The notes beneath the pieces are model-generated. The model was given only the letters and a program-made list of their open reading frames with translations. It was not told the origin of the DNA and searched no databases. The translations under genes and the position numbers were made by a program. From positions 2,431,001 to 2,495,000 of the forward strand of contig NZ_CP023396.1 of assembly GCF_008808095.1 (NCBI RefSeq): 64,000 bases of DNA, read 5' to 3'. The DNA is from Pseudoalteromonas ruthenica. GTDB lineage: Bacteria; Pseudomonadota; Gammaproteobacteria; Enterobacterales; Alteromonadaceae. Below, in pieces: positions 54,705 to 64,000 of this stretch. Position 1 is the stretch's first letter. Each line of letters starts with the position of its first letter.

Positions 54705-55928
54705 ATGAAAACTTACACGCAAGCCAATCTGCAACATAAATACCGTGTTGCCATCGTCGACGACTCACCAGCCATTTTGGTGGTGCTGCGCGCGGTGTTT
54801 AATGAGCTAGGTATTGAGGAAGTGTCTACATTCGATGACGCTGAGTCGGCCTATGCGGCGATCGAAAAAGCACCTAGTCTTTACGATATTGTGTTAACAG
54901 ATCTGAACATGCCCGGCATGGACGGTATGGCTTTTATGCGTAAACTCGGGGAGCTCAAATACGGAGGAGCTGTTGTCATTGTATCCGAGATGCATCCAGA
55001 GATCATAGCCCTTGCCGCACGCGTAGCTAGGCAGCACCAAGTGCATTTGTTGGGAAATATAGAAAAACCCGTGCACTTGCATTATGTTGAGCACCTAATT
55101 CAGAAACTTGAATGTTTACATGCTTCTTCTAGAGACCCTTTGCGCACCGTTTCTGAAATCGCTCTTTTAGACGCCATTAGTCACAGCCGTGTCCTTCCTC
55201 TTTACCAGCCCAAGCGCCACATTAGTAACGGTAAAGTGGTGAGCCTAGAAGTGATGTCACGCATACTTCCCCGCTATCAAGATAGTGATTCCATGCCTGA
55301 GTGCTTCGTTGACGTTGCTCGTGACAATGAGTTACTTAACTTATTGACCTTTCAGCTAATTGAGAAGGCTGCCAAAGATTTAAGTTCTTTTCGGCACGCT
55401 TATGGCTCGCACCTAAAGTTGGCAATTAATCTCCACCCTTGCCAGCTCGCAGACCTTAGTTGTCCTGACAAGTTAGCGTTAATATTATCACTTAATCAGC
55501 TTGCTCCAGCAGACATCTTAATTGAAATGACAGAACATCAACCACTTAATGATAAGCATATTCTAGAGACCATTAGCCGCTTGAAGATGCGTGGATTTGA
55601 GCTTTCTTTAGACGACTTCGGCAGTGGTTTTACTGAAGAGGAGCAACTGAGGAGTTTGCCACTTGATGAAATCAAAGTGGGACAACCTCTCATTTCTCAT
55701 ATTGAACGCGACAATTTTGCGCAGCAGATAGTCTATCGCTTGGATGATTTGGCCACTGACCGCAAGTTACGCTTATGTGCCGTTGGATTAAGCAGCACGC
55801 AGGAGTTAGACTACTTAGCTCAACGCTTTCCACATATGTATGTTCAGGGGCCACTGGTGTGCAAGCCCCTTTCTCGAGAGGGTTTACTCGTCTGGCTTGA
55901 ACAACAAACAACACAAGCTAGCAACTGA
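54705..55928 (+). CDS. Response regulator with EAL domain (REC-EAL, RocR-like)
   Basis: The 407-residue protein joins a receiver (about 12-135, acceptor Asp in VLTDLNMPGMDG) and an EAL domain (about 155-400). Of the EAL signature, the first Glu is kept (SLEVMSR), as are INLHP, EMTEH and the metal-binding DDFGSGF and a lysine in DEIKVG. The AEGVE loop, however, reads AVGLS, so two glutamates are missing and the phosphodiesterase activity may be lost or weak. The family includes RocR and PvrR, which degrade cyclic di-GMP. No kinase is adjacent, so it is an orphan regulator. Confidence 0.92.
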   Translation: MKTYTQANLQHKYRVAIVDDSPAILVVLRAVFNELGIEEVSTFDDAESAYAAIEKAPSLYDIVLTDLNMPGMDGMAFMRKLGELKYGGAVVIVSEMHPEIIALAARVARQHQVHLLGNIEKPVHLHYVEHLIQKLECLHASSRDPLRTVSEIALLDAISHSRVLPLYQPKRHISNGKVVSLEVMSRILPRYQDSDSMPECFVDVARDNELLNLLTFQLIEKAAKDLSSFRHAYGSHLKLAINLHPCQLADLSCPDKLALILSLNQLAPADILIEMTEHQPLNDKHILETISRLKMRGFELSLDDFGSGFTEEEQLRSLPLDEIKVGQPLISHIERDNFAQQIVYRLDDLATDRKLRLCAVGLSSTQELDYLAQRFPHMYVQGPLVCKPLSREGLLVWLEQQTTQASN

Positions 55929-56152
55929 GTGAGCCCACCTTTGAAACAGTTGTTAACAATCTAAGCGTGCCAACTACTGTTTATTGAACCAACATTCAGA
56001 TATTCTTCTTTCCTAGGCTGCCCCCATGCAGCCAGAGAATAATGCAAAAACTTCAACTTTATCGTAAAGTATGGTTGAAATTTGTTCCCATTGAGCAAGC
56101 TGATAATATTGAATGCAGTCGCTGCTGTCTGTTTGATTCTAGGTGTATTTGA

Positions 56153-56863
56153 ATGTCGATTAATGTATTACTTGTTGAAGATGATGAGTTGCTGGTAAAG
56201 CGCATAGAGAATCACTTCACGGGCACTGAGTTTACTATCCACGTAGATACTACGGGTAGTAATGCTTTGCCTATGGTTCAAGCCTCACAAGCAACTGGCC
56301 AGCAGCCGATTCAACTGGCCATTGTCGATATTGTACTACCAGAGCAGGATGGCCTGATGTTGGCTAGAGAGCTGACTACCTTGACAGAAATCGGCGTTAT
56401 CGTGCTCTCAAGCCGAGACTCACAATCCGATCGTATTGCCGGACTTGCACAAGGCGCAGACGACTATATTTGTAAACCTGTTGATTTGTTAGAGCTCGAG
56501 TTAAGAATGCGTGCAGTTTATAAGCGCTTAAACGGCTCGGCAAGTCAAGAAGACTCTACCGAGTACATTGAATATGCAGATTTCAAGCTTCATCCAGATA
56601 ATCGCACTCTCGTTACCGCAACAGGTGAGGAGATGCGCCTAACCGAAGCCGAGCACAAGGTGCTTATTTGCCTAATTGCCAATGCTGGCAAGGCCACATC
56701 ACGGGAAAAAGTATCGGAAGAAATAGGCCAGCCAGATTGGAGCCCAACCGATAGAACGGTAGATGTTCTTATCGGCAGGTTACGCAAAAAGCTAGGGGAT
56801 GAAAAAGAGCAAAAACGTATTGTCACTGTTCGTGGCAAGGGTTATATGCTCTCTTCTAGCTAA
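56153..56863 (+). CDS. OmpR/PhoB-family response regulator (orphan)
   Basis: The 236-residue protein has a receiver domain (about 1-122; acidic pocket EDDE, acceptor Asp in IVDIVLPEQDG, Lys in ICKPVD) and a winged-helix OmpR-type DNA-binding domain (about 140-235; MRLTEAEHKVLICLIANAG, RTVDVLIGRLRKKL, VRGKGYML). No sensor kinase is encoded nearby, so its partner and targets are unknown. The stop overlaps the convergent Sel1-type gene by four bases. The 224-bp gap before it shows no gene. Confidence 0.93.
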   Translation: MSINVLLVEDDELLVKRIENHFTGTEFTIHVDTTGSNALPMVQASQATGQQPIQLAIVDIVLPEQDGLMLARELTTLTEIGVIVLSSRDSQSDRIAGLAQGADDYICKPVDLLELELRMRAVYKRLNGSASQEDSTEYIEYADFKLHPDNRTLVTATGEEMRLTEAEHKVLICLIANAGKATSREKVSEEIGQPDWSPTDRTVDVLIGRLRKKLGDEKEQKRIVTVRGKGYMLSSS

Positions 56864-58536
56864 AAAATGAGCTGCCCTTTTTGATAAGCCGCTAGAGTTT
56901 GCTCAAAAGGCTGTTGCGCATAAGACTGATCTTCTGCTTCACTCAAAGCCTGTTCTTGGTAGTCGATCGCCTCATCAAAATTACCTAACTTCGCGTGGGC
57001 GGCCGCTAAATAGGCGTACGCTAAAGGATGGTCGGTCTCATCACTGACCTGCTCCGCAAGGGCAATAGCATTTTTGAGCTGTGCGCCATTATCCGAGTAG
57101 CGAACATACCACCCAGCTAACTCTCGCATCGCGATTAACTCACCCTGCTTAGCGGCCTCATTAAGCCAGTAGCGAGCTAGCTCTAATTGCTCTCGTTGCC
57201 CTGATGCTTGTGTAAGTAAACAGCGACCAAGCTGGAGCTGAGCACGACTATGCTGGCGCTCGGCGGCTTCGAGTAGCAATCGTTGGTTACAGTTAATACC
57301 GAGTTGATAAAGCATATCGCTATGCCCGGCTGCCGCTGCTTTGAGCTGCCAATAGCGCCATTGCTGCTCCTTTTCTTTATTAACCAAAGGTTTTACATCA
57401 GCGTAAGCTACTACGCTGTGGTTCTCATAGCTCGCCTGTTGCTCTTGGTTATTGTAAAAAAACCGTGCTAAATACCAGTTGCTATCACCCAACAATCCCT
57501 GCTCTGCACCCAGTGACCACTGACTCATCACTTCCCGCGCATGCTCGTCTAATTGACTGGGGATATCAATATGCTCAAAAGCCGACACTTCTTGAACACG
57601 CCCCTGATAATCAACGTTCACTAGGTAGTTGAAATTATAGTAACTGGGGTCGATCGTTTTTGTAGGAGTAAAATCAGGCTGTGTAATCGAATTAAAACGA
57701 ACCATTGGCGCTTGCTTTGCCACAACTTGCACGTCGCTATCCACTGGCCATAACTCAGGTTGATAATCGAGTACTCTTAGCAGTTCAGCCAACTCAGCTT
57801 GAGCATCAACATCTCCACGCCGGGCTTGCTGCAATAAGTGTTGCTGCTTGGTACGTAACTGCTGCATCACCTCGCTATCAGGTGAGCCACTAAACACCCC
57901 TCGTATAACCGCATTATGAAATACTTCACCTGAATAACTAAAGCGTGTTTCATCCAGCTTTTCGGCAATACTTTGTGCGAACTCTGGTGCAGGGTAGCTG
58001 TGCAGTAAAATATAATCCCTCGGAATACCTTGACTATCTATATCAAAAATATAGCTCGCAACACCAGGGACCCCATCGCTCTTTAGTCCGCTAGGGTATT
58101 CAGTAGGTGGATTAATGCGTTTGCTTGGTGCGGGGTTATATGTCAATGCACGGCTTAGCTCATAGCGCACAGTGGCGCTACCTTGACGACCAATCTCGGC
58201 AATCAGCTGCTGAGCTAGGCGCTGTGCCCGTTGTAATTCATCACTGCTTAGACGCTTAATAACAGACTTTCGGGCCTGTTGCGCCATTTTGAAATCGTTG
58301 GCCATCGCCACAGAGAAATATGCATACGCTTTAACGGGGTCGGCCTTAACGCCTTGACCACGTAGGTACTGTACAGCTAAGTTAAATTGGCTGCGACCAT
58401 CGCCTAACTCGGCCGTCTTTTCAAAAAGAGTAAAGGCGCGTTGATAATCTTGATTTAAATACAGGTCCATCGCTTCATTGGCATTACCCCAGCTTAACAT
58501 GGGGGCAAGCGCTACGGTTAAAATCCACGCTTTCAT
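56860..58536 (-). CDS. Periplasmic Sel1-repeat protein with TonB C-terminal-like segments
   Basis: The 558-residue protein starts with a signal peptide (cleavage about residue 19, WGNA-NEAM). Sel1/TPR-like helices follow (about 22-85: SQFNLAVQYLRGQGVKADPVKAYAYF), then a TonB_C-like segment (about 150-225: ASYIFDIDSQGIPRDYILL), a second one (about 290-345: FNYLVNVDYQGRVQEVSAF), and further Sel1/TPR repeats to the C-terminus (about 390-545). This alternation of repeat helices and TonB_C-like parts is unusual. It has no membrane anchor, so it is not an ordinary TonB. Function is unknown. Confidence 0.8.
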   Translation of the reverse strand: MKAWILTVALAPMLSWGNANEAMDLYLNQDYQRAFTLFEKTAELGDGRSQFNLAVQYLRGQGVKADPVKAYAYFSVAMANDFKMAQQARKSVIKRLSSDELQRAQRLAQQLIAEIGRQGSATVRYELSRALTYNPAPSKRINPPTEYPSGLKSDGVPGVASYIFDIDSQGIPRDYILLHSYPAPEFAQSIAEKLDETRFSYSGEVFHNAVIRGVFSGSPDSEVMQQLRTKQQHLLQQARRGDVDAQAELAELLRVLDYQPELWPVDSDVQVVAKQAPMVRFNSITQPDFTPTKTIDPSYYNFNYLVNVDYQGRVQEVSAFEHIDIPSQLDEHAREVMSQWSLGAEQGLLGDSNWYLARFFYNNQEQQASYENHSVVAYADVKPLVNKEKEQQWRYWQLKAAAAGHSDMLYQLGINCNQRLLLEAAERQHSRAQLQLGRCLLTQASGQREQLELARYWLNEAAKQGELIAMRELAGWYVRYSDNGAQLKNAIALAEQVSDETDHPLAYAYLAAAHAKLGNFDEAIDYQEQALSEAEDQSYAQQPFEQTLAAYQKGQLIF

Positions 58537-58596
58537 TGTTCACTCCTAGCAGTTCTAAGCGCCAATGTTAACAGCTGGTAAATAACCGCGCAATGG

Positions 58597-60108
58597 CTAT
58601 TCCCCAAGCCGAGCCAGCAGACGTTCAAAGGCACGGTAGCTTAGCGCTTCTTTAATATGCTCTACTTGGATATTCGTCATCGTATTCAAATCGGCAATAG
58701 TTCGGGCTACTTTTATCACACGATGGTGCGAGCGCGGAGATAACTGTAAGCGCTCACTAGCTAGCGCCAAATATTCATGACTTTTCGCATCTAACCGACA
58801 GTGTTGGCTGAGCTCTTTATTGGATAATAAGGCATTCACAACCCCTTGGCGCTGCAGCTGGAATTCATAAGCTTGCTCAACGCGCTTCCTGACCGTAGCA
58901 CTTGACTCTTGTTTACTGTCTTTCAATAACTCAGTGCTGGGGATTCTAGATAACTCTATCTGTAAGTCTATGCGGTCAACAAATGGCCCAGAAATACGAG
59001 ACAAATAGCGGAGCACTTGCTCAGGATTGGCTCTTTTGTCGGTATGATGTCCTGTTGGGCTTGGGTTTAACGCTGCAATAAGTTGAAAGCGCGCAGGGAA
59101 CTCAACTTGAATCGCGGCTCTAGAGATAGTGACGACACCTGTTTCCATGGGCTCGCGCAGACTATCAATAACTTTGCGCTCAAACTCTGGCAACTCATCA
59201 AGAAACAACACACCGTTGTGTGCCAGTGATATTTCTCCGGGCTTTGGCTTTGATGAGCCACCAACAAGGGCTACTGCTGAGCAGGTATGATGTGGAGAAC
59301 GAAAAGGTCGCTGCCGCCAACTCGCCAAATCAATATCGTGTCCTGAAACCGAATATACGGCTGCGGTCTGTAATGCTTGCTCGGTTGTCATCCGGGGCAT
59401 AATCGTTGCCATGCGCTGCGCTAACATTGATTTTCCAGTACCAGGAGGGCCTGTAAACAAGACATTGTGTCCGCCGGCAGCAGCTATCTCGAGTACACGT
59501 TTCGCCAACTCTTGGCCCTTCACCTCACTAAAATCAACTGGCAGTTCAGGGCTGGCATTAACCATCTCGGACTGTGGCAGGAGCAAAGGTAGCGACTGCT
59601 GATTATTGAGGTCTAGCCAAACTTGGTGCAGTGAATTTGCACATTTACACTGCGCATCAGCGACAAGTTCAGCTTCCCTTTCATTTTCTGAACTCAAATA
59701 TGCTGTACGCTGCGCATTTCTCACCGCCATCATTGCCGGTAACACCCCACGTACAGGCCTTAACTTACCATCTAACCCAAGCTCAGCCAAAAACTCACAA
59801 GCCAAGGGTTGCGACACCGTTAGCTGCCCAGAGGCGATAAGTATGCCTATAGCGATAGCCAAGTCATAACGACCACCTTCCTTAGGTAAGTCAGCGGGGG
59901 CTAAATTCACCGTTATTCTTTGACTAGGGAACACAAAGTGACTGTTCTCCAATGCGCTGCGTACCCGATCTTTAGCTTCTTTCACCGAGGTCTCAGGAAG
60001 CCCAACTATATTAAATGCGGGCAACCCGGAGCCAAGATAGACCTCAACCGTCACTTGTGGTGTTTCTATACCGACTTGAGCACGAGTAAATACATGAGCG
60101 AGTGACAC
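58597..60108 (-). CDS. comM: YifB/ComM family magnesium-chelatase-like AAA ATPase
   Basis: The 503-residue protein has an N-terminal Lon-protease-like ChlI domain (about 20-140; GLPAFNIVGLPETSVKEAKDRVRSA split here), an AAA+ core with Walker A FTGPPGTGKS and Walker B VLFLDELPEF, and a C-terminal Mg-chelatase helix domain (SYRAFERLLARLGE). ComM is a branch-migration helicase that extends D-loops in natural transformation of Vibrio and others. Length is as in the family (506). In E. coli yifB lies beside ilvL; here they are apart. Confidence 0.93.
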   Translation of the reverse strand: MSLAHVFTRAQVGIETPQVTVEVYLGSGLPAFNIVGLPETSVKEAKDRVRSALENSHFVFPSQRITVNLAPADLPKEGGRYDLAIAIGILIASGQLTVSQPLACEFLAELGLDGKLRPVRGVLPAMMAVRNAQRTAYLSSENEREAELVADAQCKCANSLHQVWLDLNNQQSLPLLLPQSEMVNASPELPVDFSEVKGQELAKRVLEIAAAGGHNVLFTGPPGTGKSMLAQRMATIMPRMTTEQALQTAAVYSVSGHDIDLASWRQRPFRSPHHTCSAVALVGGSSKPKPGEISLAHNGVLFLDELPEFERKVIDSLREPMETGVVTISRAAIQVEFPARFQLIAALNPSPTGHHTDKRANPEQVLRYLSRISGPFVDRIDLQIELSRIPSTELLKDSKQESSATVRKRVEQAYEFQLQRQGVVNALLSNKELSQHCRLDAKSHEYLALASERLQLSPRSHHRVIKVARTIADLNTMTNIQVEHIKEALSYRAFERLLARLGE

Positions 60109-60144
60109 ATCCTTGTTCCTACACTAGTTAGTTCTCTATACAGT

Positions 60145-60759
60145 TTAGTTATGATAGCGGAAAACATGTAAGCTTAATTGCCATCTTATAGCTGCAAGGC
60201 GTACCATCAGTGTCGTCAGCCCGCCAATCCACATAGCAAGCTGTTGGTTTATTTCCATACTAACTAGTTGTGCATACAAGCCAGCCCCAATAGCACAGGC
60301 AATAGCATAAAGCGGCCCCTTAAGCAGCATAGGGACTTCTCTCGCTAACACATCACGGATCATACCGCCAAAACAGCCAGTCAAGACTCCCATGATCACC
60401 GCCGTCATCACTGGCACCCCTGCTCCCAATGCCTTTTGTGCCCCCATAATTGCAAAGAAGGCTATCCCCAGCGCATCTGCCAATTGCAGTAAGAAATGAG
60501 GAAAGCTTTGGCGGATATTTAACCACACTATAGTTATCGCCACTGTCACTAATATGGTTATAAAGTAACTGGTGTCATGCACCCAAAACACTGGCATATC
60601 GAGAATGAGATCTCGCAGTGTACCGCCGCCTATTGCTGTGACCGAAGCGAGTACGATAACACCAAAGCCATCCATTGATTTTTCGTGCGCCAACAAAGTG
60701 CCGGAAATAGCGAAGACTGCGACTCCTAGCAAGTCAAACCAATGATAGAGTTCTCCCAT
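60145..60759 (-). CDS. TRIC-family (YadS-like, UPF0126) membrane protein
   Basis: The 204-residue protein has seven predicted transmembrane helices made of two repeats, with signature glycine-arginine motifs GGGTLRDLIL (near residue 46) and GGMIRDVLA (near 132). This is the pattern of prokaryotic trimeric intracellular cation channels; some relatives act as glycine or other small-solute carriers. It is read toward comM, 36 bp apart. A frame reading upstream through the repeats (60726-61007) is not a gene. Confidence 0.9.
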   Translation of the reverse strand: MGELYHWFDLLGVAVFAISGTLLAHEKSMDGFGVIVLASVTAIGGGTLRDLILDMPVFWVHDTSYFITILVTVAITIVWLNIRQSFPHFLLQLADALGIAFFAIMGAQKALGAGVPVMTAVIMGVLTGCFGGMIRDVLAREVPMLLKGPLYAIACAIGAGLYAQLVSMEINQQLAMWIGGLTTLMVRLAAIRWQLSLHVFRYHN

Positions 60760-60882
60760 TTCTCAATACTCAATTGCTCTATAGTAAACAGTAAGATAGC
60801 ACCCAAGAGGCGCTCTGCGAAGGAAGAATGGCATATTGCCAAGTGAGCGCCTAGCCTGAGGGTGCGATGACCGGTGACACTG

Positions 60883-61113
60883 TGTTGTGGGTCAGGATTT
60901 ATCCTGACTCGATGACGCAAGGCTGAAGCCTTGCCTACAGGTGTGGGGCTCTGCTGTTGTTTGGTTGTGTTGTGGGTCAGGATTTTATCCTGACTAAGGT
61001 GATGCAAGGCTGAAGCCTTGCCTACGGGTATGGGTTTTTTCTGATGTTTAGTTATGTTGTGGGTCAGGCTTTACCCTGACTCGATGATGCAAGGCTAAAG
61101 CCTTGCCTACAGG
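60883..61113. repeat. Three tandem copies of a palindromic repeat, period about 86 bp
   Basis: Copies lie at 60883-60941, 60968-61027 and 61055-61113. Each has two palindromes: GTCAGGATTTATCCTGAC (third copy: GGCTTTACCC) and GCAAGGCTGAAGCCTTGC, then CTACAGG or CTACGGG. The spacers between copies (TGTGGGGCTCTG... and TATGGGTTTTTT...) are also alike, so the whole 86-bp unit was tandemly copied. The stems resemble REP/BIME-type elements. The array lies just beyond the terminator of the rRNA operon, before the TRIC gene. Confidence 0.9.
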
Positions 61114-61116
61114 CAT

Positions 61117-61146
61117 AAAAAAACCCGCTGCACTTCTGCAACGGGT
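61117..61146 (-). terminator. Terminator of the rRNA operon
   Basis: On the minus strand ACCCGTTGCA pairs with TGCAGCGGGT (one G-U pair) around a 4-nt GAAG loop and is followed by a run of seven T. It lies 15 bp past the 5S 3' end. Confidence 0.95.
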
Positions 61147-61160
61147 CTCTCTAATTAGGA

Positions 61161-61277
61161 GCCTGGTGATGACCTACTTTCACATGGGCGAACCCACACT
61201 ATCATCGGCGCAGTTCCGTTTCACTTCTGAGTTCGGCATGGGGTCAGGTGGGTCCAGAACGCTATTATCACCAAGCA
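61161..61277 (-). rRNA. rrf: 5S ribosomal RNA
   Basis: Reading the minus strand, TGCTTGGTGATAATAGCG at the 5' end pairs with ...CATCACCAGGC at the 3' end (helix I). The interior GACCCACCTGACCCCATGCC and GAACTCAGAAGTGAAAC segments are the conserved 5S core. Length is about 117 nt; exact ends may differ by 1-3 bases. It is the last gene of the operon, 115 bp after 23S, with no tRNA between. Confidence 0.97.
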
Positions 61278-61391
61278 TAAACTTGGCCTAACACGGCGTG
61301 TTAGTCATTTGGAAAGCCGTATAAGTAAATCTACTTTAGTCTCTTAACTTCTGTGCTTAAACAGTCACATACAAACCACTTTGGCGTTGTA

Positions 61392-64000
<2,609 letters not shown>

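Noticed and set aside
60726..61007. Minus-strand 93-codon frame before the TRIC gene
   Set aside because: It reads through the palindromic repeats and the start of the TRIC gene; composition follows the repeats.

Overview
The window is a chromosomal segment of a gammaproteobacterium, most likely an alteromonad close to Pseudoalteromonas; I cannot fix the species. The reasons are the families present (DUF2489, DUF1285, DUF2959, DUF4124, UbiK, YacL, long TonB-dependent receptors), the diheme cytochrome c4 and cytochrome c5, and a gene set matching the E. coli polA-spf-engB-csrC-yihI-hemN-glnGLA-typA-yihY-dtd-yiiD neighbourhood. There is no prophage, integron, CRISPR array or insertion sequence; the content is mostly core genome.

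Layout. 1-4238: a partial epimerase-like gene, a BLUF photoreceptor, hemN behind an FNR-type site, and a leftward operon of a zinc-ribbon methyltransferase, yihI and DUF2489. 4259-4573: a CsrB/CsrC-type regulatory RNA with eight GGA motifs, in the place csrC holds in E. coli. 4743-12343: cytochrome c4, engB, DUF1285, yceI, a possible Spot 42-like RNA, polA, a hairpin-rich noncoding stretch, elbB and cytochrome c5. 12430-20517: a GAF-GAF-GGDEF-degenerate EAL protein, rep, ubiK, carbonic anhydrase, a methyltransferase gene split by a frameshift, and a membrane-anchored NMT1/THI5-like protein. 20469-27218: the complete ilvGMEDA operon, read leftward, with a newly located ilvL leader peptide, attenuator and promoter.

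27446-34504: a TraB/GumN protein, a hybrid histidine kinase, and a lysine-riboswitch operon of dapA, dapD, a lysA-like decarboxylase and an AstE-like M14 hydrolase that may replace DapE. 34588-42517: pldA, yiiD, a spermidine-synthase-like protein, a yihY-pip-dtd operon, a DUF2959 lipoprotein, a probable nonsense-mutated small gene, and typA. 42787-47624: the nitrogen module glnA, a DUF4124 gene, glnL and glnG, with two NtrC boxes and a sigma-54 promoter before glnA and a further NtrC box before glnL.

47647-60759: a stand-alone cyclic-nucleotide-binding protein, yacL, an AEC transporter, a large TonB-dependent receptor with a perfect 19-bp inverted repeat in its leader, a small membrane protein, a short-chain fatty acid transporter, a REC-EAL regulator, an OmpR-type regulator, a Sel1/TonB_C-like protein, comM and a TRIC-family protein. 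60883-61113: three tandem copies of a palindromic repeat. 61117 to the end: the 3' part of an rRNA operon on the minus strand (terminator, 5S, most of 23S).

The main themes are post-transcriptional and allosteric control (Csr-type RNA, lysine riboswitch, ilv attenuator, two further RNA candidates), NtrC-controlled nitrogen assimilation, and signalling proteins with partly degenerate cyclic-di-GMP domains.
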